NCBI RefSeq assembly: GCF_038397775.1
Contig: NZ_CP151650.1
Span: 6,343,001 to 6,407,000, forward strand
Reading direction: 5' to 3'
Length of the DNA: 64,000 nucleotides
Source of the DNA: Pseudomonas sp. RC10
Lineage (GTDB): Bacteria > Pseudomonadota > Gammaproteobacteria > Pseudomonadales > Pseudomonadaceae
Shown: piece by piece, positions 59,543-64,000 of the stretch
Position numbering within the stretch: position 1 is the stretch's first letter
Layout of the letters: every line of letters begins with the position of its first letter
Translations under genes and position numbers: made by a program
The notes under the pieces: model-generated
Databases searched by the model: none
What the model was told of the DNA's origin: nothing
The model's input: the letters and a program-made list of their open reading frames with translations, nothing else

Positions 59543-59980
59543 TTATTGTTTACGCGCGACACGTTCAAGCAATGCCGTCAGCTCATCGAGCTTAGCAGAG
59601 AGTGTCTCAACATCATGTTTAGACGGAATGCCAATGCGATTCAAGGCGCTGGCCACACGGCGGTCGAAGGCGCTCTCGATTTTGTCGAGTTGCACTTCCA
59701 CACGGCCTTTGGCTTTGGTGATTTCGCCGGTGACTTCATCCTTCGCCGAATCGATTTCGCTGTTGGCGGCTTCGATTTTTTCGTCGATGACTTTCTTGGC
59801 TTTCTTTTCGGTCTGCTCGCCGGTCTTGATCAGCTCTTTGACGTACTCAGCGCCTTCCTGCCCGGCCTTCACGTAGGCACCCAGGCCTGCGAGCCAGATT
59901 TTGCGGGCGTAGAGACGAACCTCGGAGAACGTCTTCGCTTCTTCGGCTTCGATTTTTTTCTTCAGAATCACTTTGGCCAT
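59543..59980 (-). CDS. phaI: Phasin PhaI
   Basis: 145 residues from the ATG at 59980 (MAKVILKKKIEAEEAKTF), with GTGAGGTG upstream. It is homologous to the N-terminal part of PhaF (RKIWLAGLGAYVKAGQEG against RQIWLAGLGAYSKISNDG), the granule-binding phasin helix, and ends in a coiled coil (IPSKHDVETLSAKLDELTALL). It lacks the DNA-binding tail. phaF begins 10 bp after it, so the pair forms an operon. Confidence 0.95.
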   Translation of the reverse strand: MAKVILKKKIEAEEAKTFSEVRLYARKIWLAGLGAYVKAGQEGAEYVKELIKTGEQTEKKAKKVIDEKIEAANSEIDSAKDEVTGEITKAKGRVEVQLDKIESAFDRRVASALNRIGIPSKHDVETLSAKLDELTALLERVARKQ

Positions 59981-60094
59981 GGTGCACCTCACGCTCGAAA
60001 GGGATAAGAGGAACCGCCCCGCAGACGGGGGCATGGGCACAAAGTAGAGAGAAAAATTAGAAAGCTCACCCTAGACGATGAGCACGACGAGCAA

Positions 60095-60185
60095 CTGTAG
60101 GAGTGAGCTTGCTCGCGATAGCGGTATGTCTGTAGACGCATCGAGGGCCGACGAACTGCTATCGCGAGCAAGCTCACTCCTACAG
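60095..60185. repeat. REPIN, family A
   Basis: CTGTAGGAGTGAGCTTGCTC at 60095 and the complement ending at 60185, in the gap between the PHA-system gene (60243-60521) and phaI. It would lie inside the 5' region of any phaI transcript starting upstream of 60185. Confidence 0.92.
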
Positions 60186-60242
60186 ACTCTCGGCCTACGT
60201 TACAGCGCTAGCGCCCGCAAGCCACGCTCCTAAAATAGGCCA

Positions 60243-60521
60243 TCAGGCAATAAGCGCTTTATCCAGCTGCCGCTCGACCTCAGACTGGATCGTGCTGCTC
60301 ATCGCCGACAGGAAGAAATTCAGCTCGATGTTGACCCGCACCAGCGCGTCTTCCACCTCAACGGTGCCTTTGGCGCCCTTGCCTTCCAGCGACACGGTGT
60401 CGCCATTCCAGCTGTGCTCGATGCCATATTTGTCGCCCAGCTTCTCGGCCAGCAGTTCGGCTTTCTCGCGAGCCTTATCCTTGCCCAGTGCATGCGGGCG
60501 TTCCACGGTAATACGGGCCAT
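60243..60521 (-). CDS. Polyhydroxyalkanoic acid system protein (PHA_gran_rgn)
   Basis: 92 residues. MARITVERPHALGKDKAREKAELL and VEVEDALVRVNIELNFFLSAM are typical of the small protein family that accompanies phaI/phaF at this place. Its fold resembles the START-like/UPF superfamily in length only, and the biochemical role is unknown. It is divergent from ubiE with a 141-bp gap and is separated from phaI by a REPIN. Confidence 0.88.
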   Translation of the reverse strand: MARITVERPHALGKDKAREKAELLAEKLGDKYGIEHSWNGDTVSLEGKGAKGTVEVEDALVRVNIELNFFLSAMSSTIQSEVERQLDKALIA

Positions 60522-60662
60522 TGGCGGGCTCCTTCATCGGCCTAAATCGTCGGGCCACTATACCAGCGGCGTTCGGCGAAGAAACTGTTGGCGGTGAGCC
60601 TTGTCAAGACAAAGCCAGCCCCGACGATTAGAATGGCGGCACTTTATTCCGGTGACAGCGAT

Positions 60663-61433
60663 ATGAACGATCCGCGCAAAGGCAGCGATGCCGAACCCAC
60701 CACCCACTTCGGTTACAAAACCGTCGCTGAAAGCCAGAAGGCCGAGAAAGTCGCCGAGGTTTTCCACTCCGTGGCGGCCAAGTACGACCTGATGAACGAC
60801 GTGCTGTCCGGCGGCATGCACCGCCTCTGGAAGCGTTTCACCATCGAGCTGTCCGGTGTGCGCACCGGCAACCGCGTGCTGGACATCGCAGGCGGTACGG
60901 GCGATTTGGCCAAGAAATTCTCCCACCTGGTCGGTCCGACCGGTGAAGTGGTGCTGGCCGACATCAACGCGTCGATGCTGAAAGTCGGTCGCGACCGCCT
61001 GCTCGACCGTGGCGTGGCAGGTAATATCAAGTTCGTCCAGGCCGACGCTGAAAAGCTGCCGTTCCCGGACAACCATTTCGACTGCGTGACCATCGCATTC
61101 GGCCTGCGCAACGTCACTCACAAAGAAGACGCCATTCGCTCGATGCTGCGCGTCCTCAAGCCGGGTGGCCGCCTGCTGGTGCTGGAATTTTCCAAGCCAA
61201 CCAACAAAGTCATGTCCAAGGTCTACGACGCCTATTCGTTCGCGTTCATGCCGTTGGCGGGCAAGCTGATCACCAACGACTCGGAAAGCTATCGCTACCT
61301 GGCCGAATCGATCCGCATGCACCCGGATCAAGAAACCCTGAAGTCAATGATGGTAGAGGCCGGTTTCGATCGCGTGACCTACCACAACATGACCTCCGGC
61401 ATCGTCGCTCTGCACCGTGGTATCAAGCCCTGA
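60663..61433 (+). CDS. ubiE: Ubiquinone/menaquinone biosynthesis C-methyltransferase UbiE
   Basis: 256 residues from the ATG at 60663 ([18 protein letters not shown]), preceded by GGTGACAG; the in-frame sequence from 60588 is not part of the family. Motif I is [15 protein letters not shown] (about 73-87), and the UbiE signatures [17 protein letters not shown] and [14 protein letters not shown] are complete. It methylates the benzoquinol ring in ubiquinone synthesis. The stop shares a base with the ubiJ start (TGATG), so the three ubi genes form an operon. Confidence 0.97.
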   Translation: MNDPRKGSDAEPTTHFGYKTVAESQKAEKVAEVFHSVAAKYDLMNDVLSGGMHRLWKRFTIELSGVRTGNRVLDIAGGTGDLAKKFSHLVGPTGEVVLADINASMLKVGRDRLLDRGVAGNIKFVQADAEKLPFPDNHFDCVTIAFGLRNVTHKEDAIRSMLRVLKPGGRLLVLEFSKPTNKVMSKVYDAYSFAFMPLAGKLITNDSESYRYLAESIRMHPDQETLKSMMVEAGFDRVTYHNMTSGIVALHRGIKP

Positions 61434-62056
61434 TGCTGATCAGCGGCTTGCTCGCCAGTGCCGAGCACGGCATCAACCGTGTGCTGCAAATGGACAGCAC
61501 AGCCTTGCCACGCCTTGATCGGCTGAGCGGCAAGGTGATTGCGGTCGAATGCACCAGCCCGGCGTTTCACCTGCACATTCTGCCCAGCGACGAAGGCCTG
61601 ATGTTGGCCTCGCGCTGGGAAGCAGGCGCTGACGTGACCCTGCGTGCCCCGGCCGCTAGCCTGATGCGCCTCGCCTTGAGCAAGGACAAGAACGCCGTGC
61701 TGCACAGCCCGGAGGTCGAGCTGGATGGCGAAAGCGCCGTGCTACTGGAGTTGGTGGGCGTGTTGCAGGACCTGGACCTCGACTGGGAATACGAGCTGCA
61801 ACGCTGGCTCGGTCCGGTCGCCACGCCGCTGATCGGTGGCCATCTGCGCAACAGCGCACGCTGGACCCAAGAGAGCATGGCGAGCCTGAGCCACAACCTG
61901 GCCGAATACCTGGCCGAAGAATCCCGCACCCTGGTCGGCAAACGCGAGGCTGAAGCCCGCTTCGCCGAACTGGATCAGACCAAACAAGACCTGGAACGCC
62001 TCGAAGCCCGCTTCGAGCGTCTGGCCCACTTCCTCAAATCCAGCGATAACGCATGA
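61433..62056 (+). CDS. ubiJ: Ubiquinone biosynthesis accessory factor UbiJ (SCP2 domain)
   Basis: 207 residues. Residues about 20-115 form an SCP2-like lipid-binding pocket ([38 protein letters not shown]), and the C-terminal part ends in a coiled coil ([19 protein letters not shown]). In E. coli UbiJ holds the hydrophobic ubiquinone precursors in the soluble Ubi complex with UbiK. The gene is overlapped by ubiB by ATGA. Confidence 0.95.
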   Translation: MLISGLLASAEHGINRVLQMDSTALPRLDRLSGKVIAVECTSPAFHLHILPSDEGLMLASRWEAGADVTLRAPAASLMRLALSKDKNAVLHSPEVELDGESAVLLELVGVLQDLDLDWEYELQRWLGPVATPLIGGHLRNSARWTQESMASLSHNLAEYLAEESRTLVGKREAEARFAELDQTKQDLERLEARFERLAHFLKSSDNA

Positions 62057-63672
62057 GCCTGCTTGCCGTCCGCCGCCTGTTTCGCATCCAGCGTGTCGTA
62101 ATCCGTTACCGCCTCGATGATCTTTTGTTCGCCCTGCCACTGCCGTGGTGGCTGCTCGCCGTGCGTTTCGTGCTGCCGTGGCGCTGGATTCCGCGACGCA
62201 AAAGCGAGCTGACCCGAGGTGCGCGCCTGCGATTGGCGTTGCAGGATCTCGGGCCGATCTTCATCAAGTTCGGCCAGTTGCTTTCGACCCGCCGTGACCT
62301 GCTGCCCGAAGACATCGCCGACGAGCTGATGATGCTCCAGGACCGCGTGCCGCCGTTCGAATCCGAGAAGGCGATTGCCCTGATCGAGTCGCAGTTGGGC
62401 GCGAAGATCAACGACGTGTTCAGTCGTTTCGATGTTGCGCCGTTGGCGTCCGCGTCGGTGGCGCAGGTTCACGCCGCTCGCCTCAAGACCGGCGAAGAAG
62501 TGGTCGTGAAAGTCGTGCGTCCGGGCCTGAAACCGGTCATCGGCTCCGACCTTGCCTGGCTGTTCATCCTCGCCAAGATCGCCGAGCGTTTGTCTGCCGA
62601 CGCCCGCTTGCTGCACCCGGTGGACGTGGTCGCCGACTACGAGAAGACCATCTACGACGAACTCGACCTATTGCGCGAAGCGGCGAACTCCAGCCAGCTG
62701 CGCCGCAACTTCGAAGGCTCGACGATGCTGTACGTGCCTCAGGTCTATTGGGACTGGTGCCGCCCGAAAGTGCTAGTGATGGAGCGGATTTACGGCGTTC
62801 AGGTAACCGATCTCGCGACCCTCGCCGATCAGCGCACCGACATGAAGAAACTGGCCGAGCGTGGTGTGGAGCTGTTCTTCACCCAAGTGTTCAGGGACAG
62901 CTTCTTTCACGCCGACATGCACCCTGGCAACATTTTCGTCAGCACGGTTTCGCCGTGGGACCCGCAATACATCGCCATCGACTGTGGCATCGTCGGCAGC
63001 CTGACCCCGGAAGACCAGGATTATCTGGCGCGCAACCTGTTTGCATTCTTCAAGCGGGATTATCGTCGTGTCGCGCAGCTGCACATCGATTCCGGCTGGG
63101 TGCCCGCTGAGACCAAGCTCAACGAATTTGAAGCCGCGATTCGTACCGTGTGCGAGCCGATCTTCGAGAAACCGCTCAAGGATATTTCCTTCGGTCAGGT
63201 GCTGATGCGCCTGTTCCAGACCGCGCGTCGCTTCAACATGGAAGTGCAGCCGCAACTGGTGCTGTTGCAGAAAACCCTGCTCAACATCGAAGGCCTGGGC
63301 CGTCAGTTGTACCCGGAACTGGACTTGTGGAGCACCGCGCAGCCGTTTCTGGAACGCTGGATGCGCGAGCGCGTCAGCCCTAAAACGCTGATCGGCAACC
63401 TGCAATCTCAGGTCGAACAGATTCCGCATCTGGCCAACATGACCCGCGATCTGCTGGAGCGCCTCTCGCAGCCGCACAGGTCCGATCCTGCGCCTCCGTA
63501 CTCGCGCAAGGGCGACCACTGGGCGCTGCGCCTGATCGGCGCCGCGTTGCTCGGCGGTGGCGTGGTGCTGGCGACGGCCCATACTCAATCAGGCGACGAA
63601 CTGATCGCGCTGAGTGCCTGGCCCGCGCTGCTGATGCTGGTCGCCGGGCTCTATCTGGTCGTGCGCCGATAG
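62053..63672 (+). CDS. ubiB: Ubiquinone biosynthesis protein kinase-like UbiB
   Basis: 539 residues of the ABC1/ADCK kinase-like family. [14 protein letters not shown] holds the KxGQ motif (about 72-85), the Ala-rich nucleotide loop is [14 protein letters not shown] (about 133-146), the catalytic loop is [13 protein letters not shown] and the metal site is [10 protein letters not shown]. Two membrane helices close the protein ([15 protein letters not shown] and [16 protein letters not shown]). It is needed for ubiquinone synthesis, perhaps by extracting lipid intermediates from the membrane. Confidence 0.96.
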   Translation: MSLLAVRRLFRIQRVVIRYRLDDLLFALPLPWWLLAVRFVLPWRWIPRRKSELTRGARLRLALQDLGPIFIKFGQLLSTRRDLLPEDIADELMMLQDRVPPFESEKAIALIESQLGAKINDVFSRFDVAPLASASVAQVHAARLKTGEEVVVKVVRPGLKPVIGSDLAWLFILAKIAERLSADARLLHPVDVVADYEKTIYDELDLLREAANSSQLRRNFEGSTMLYVPQVYWDWCRPKVLVMERIYGVQVTDLATLADQRTDMKKLAERGVELFFTQVFRDSFFHADMHPGNIFVSTVSPWDPQYIAIDCGIVGSLTPEDQDYLARNLFAFFKRDYRRVAQLHIDSGWVPAETKLNEFEAAIRTVCEPIFEKPLKDISFGQVLMRLFQTARRFNMEVQPQLVLLQKTLLNIEGLGRQLYPELDLWSTAQPFLERWMRERVSPKTLIGNLQSQVEQIPHLANMTRDLLERLSQPHRSDPAPPYSRKGDHWALRLIGAALLGGGVVLATAHTQSGDELIALSAWPALLMLVAGLYLVVRR

Positions 63673-63728
63673 CCATCGGGACGAGCCGCTGGCACACTAA
63701 CCCACCCACCCATCGGCCGGAGCCGACG

Positions 63729-64000
63729 ATGAAAGACTGGCTGGACGAGATTAAATGGGACAGTGACGGTTTGGTGCCAGCGATTGCGCAGGACCACAAG
63801 ACCGGGCGCGTCCTGATGATGGCCTGGATGAACCGCGAAGCACTGAGCCTGACGGCCACCGAGAACCGCGCCATCTACTGGTCGCGCTCCCGTGGCAAAT
63901 TGTGGCGCAAAGGCGAAGAATCGGGCCATGTGCAGAAATTGCACGAACTGCGTCTGGACTGCGACGCCGACGTCATCATTCTGATGGTCGAGCAGATCGG
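63729..64000 (+). CDS. hisI: Phosphoribosyl-AMP cyclohydrolase, 5' part
   Basis: The first 90 codons are present and the window ends inside the gene. [22 protein letters not shown] and [12 protein letters not shown] are the family N-terminus, followed by [20 protein letters not shown], which carries catalytic residues, and the zinc-site LDCDAD. It opens the phosphoribosyl-AMP ring in histidine synthesis. CGGAG lies 7 bp before the ATG. It is 56 bp after ubiB; the usual next gene, hisE, is outside. Confidence 0.95.
   Translation, partial: MKDWLDEIKWDSDGLVPAIAQDHKTGRVLMMAWMNREALSLTATENRAIYWSRSRGKLWRKGEESGHVQKLHELRLDCDADVIILMVEQI

Overview
The window is a piece of a Pseudomonas chromosome, most likely from the fluorescens/syringae lineage. 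This rests on high GC, the conserved gene strings pilMNOPQ-aroK-aroB-damX-like-gltB-gltD-hemE and argS-SPOR-hslVU-phaC1ZC2D/FI-ubiEJB-hisI, and REP/REPIN palindromes of families typical of the genus. The species cannot be named from sequence alone. No tRNA, rRNA, CRISPR array, insertion sequence or prophage gene was seen.

Region 1 (1-9719, + strand) is the 3' half of an aryl polyene (APE) biosynthetic operon: thioesterase end, LolA-like protein, MMPL exporter, flavin-dependent halogenase-like enzyme, SAM methyltransferase, DUF3261 lipoprotein, ketosynthase, hotdog dehydratase, ketoreductase, second ketosynthase and a small secreted protein. Genes overlap almost throughout. The halogenase and methyltransferase look like a tailoring pair. 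A REPIN has inserted in frame into the signal-peptide region of the LolA-like gene.

Region 2 (9774-12162) holds a REPIN and a divergent LysR regulator/MFS transporter pair.

Region 3 (12173-23152, - strand) is a complete gspCDEFGHIJKLM type II secretion operon. It is headed by a GbpA-like AA10 lytic polysaccharide monooxygenase that is its probable substrate. A 36-residue leader ORF with a strong ribosome binding site overlaps the start of the LPMO gene (TAATG).

Region 4 (23351-39537, - strand) is core metabolism and envelope: hemE, the glutamate synthase genes gltB and gltD separated and flanked by a distinct repeat type, a damX-like AAA/SPOR gene, aroB, aroK, and the type IV pilus alignment and secretin operon pilMNOPQ.

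Region 5 (39744-52660) contains mrcA (PBP1a), the malic enzyme maeB, a secreted thermonuclease, rpmE, priA, argS, an FtsN-like SPOR protein, hslVU behind a clear sigma-32 promoter, and a DUF971 gene.

Region 6 (52801-60521) is the medium-chain-length polyhydroxyalkanoate locus: phaC1-phaZ-phaC2-phaD on the + strand, phaI-phaF on the - strand, and a small PHA-system gene. REPINs sit at most gene junctions here. Region 7 (60663-64000) has the ubiquinone genes ubiE-ubiJ-ubiB and the start of hisI, which runs off the window.
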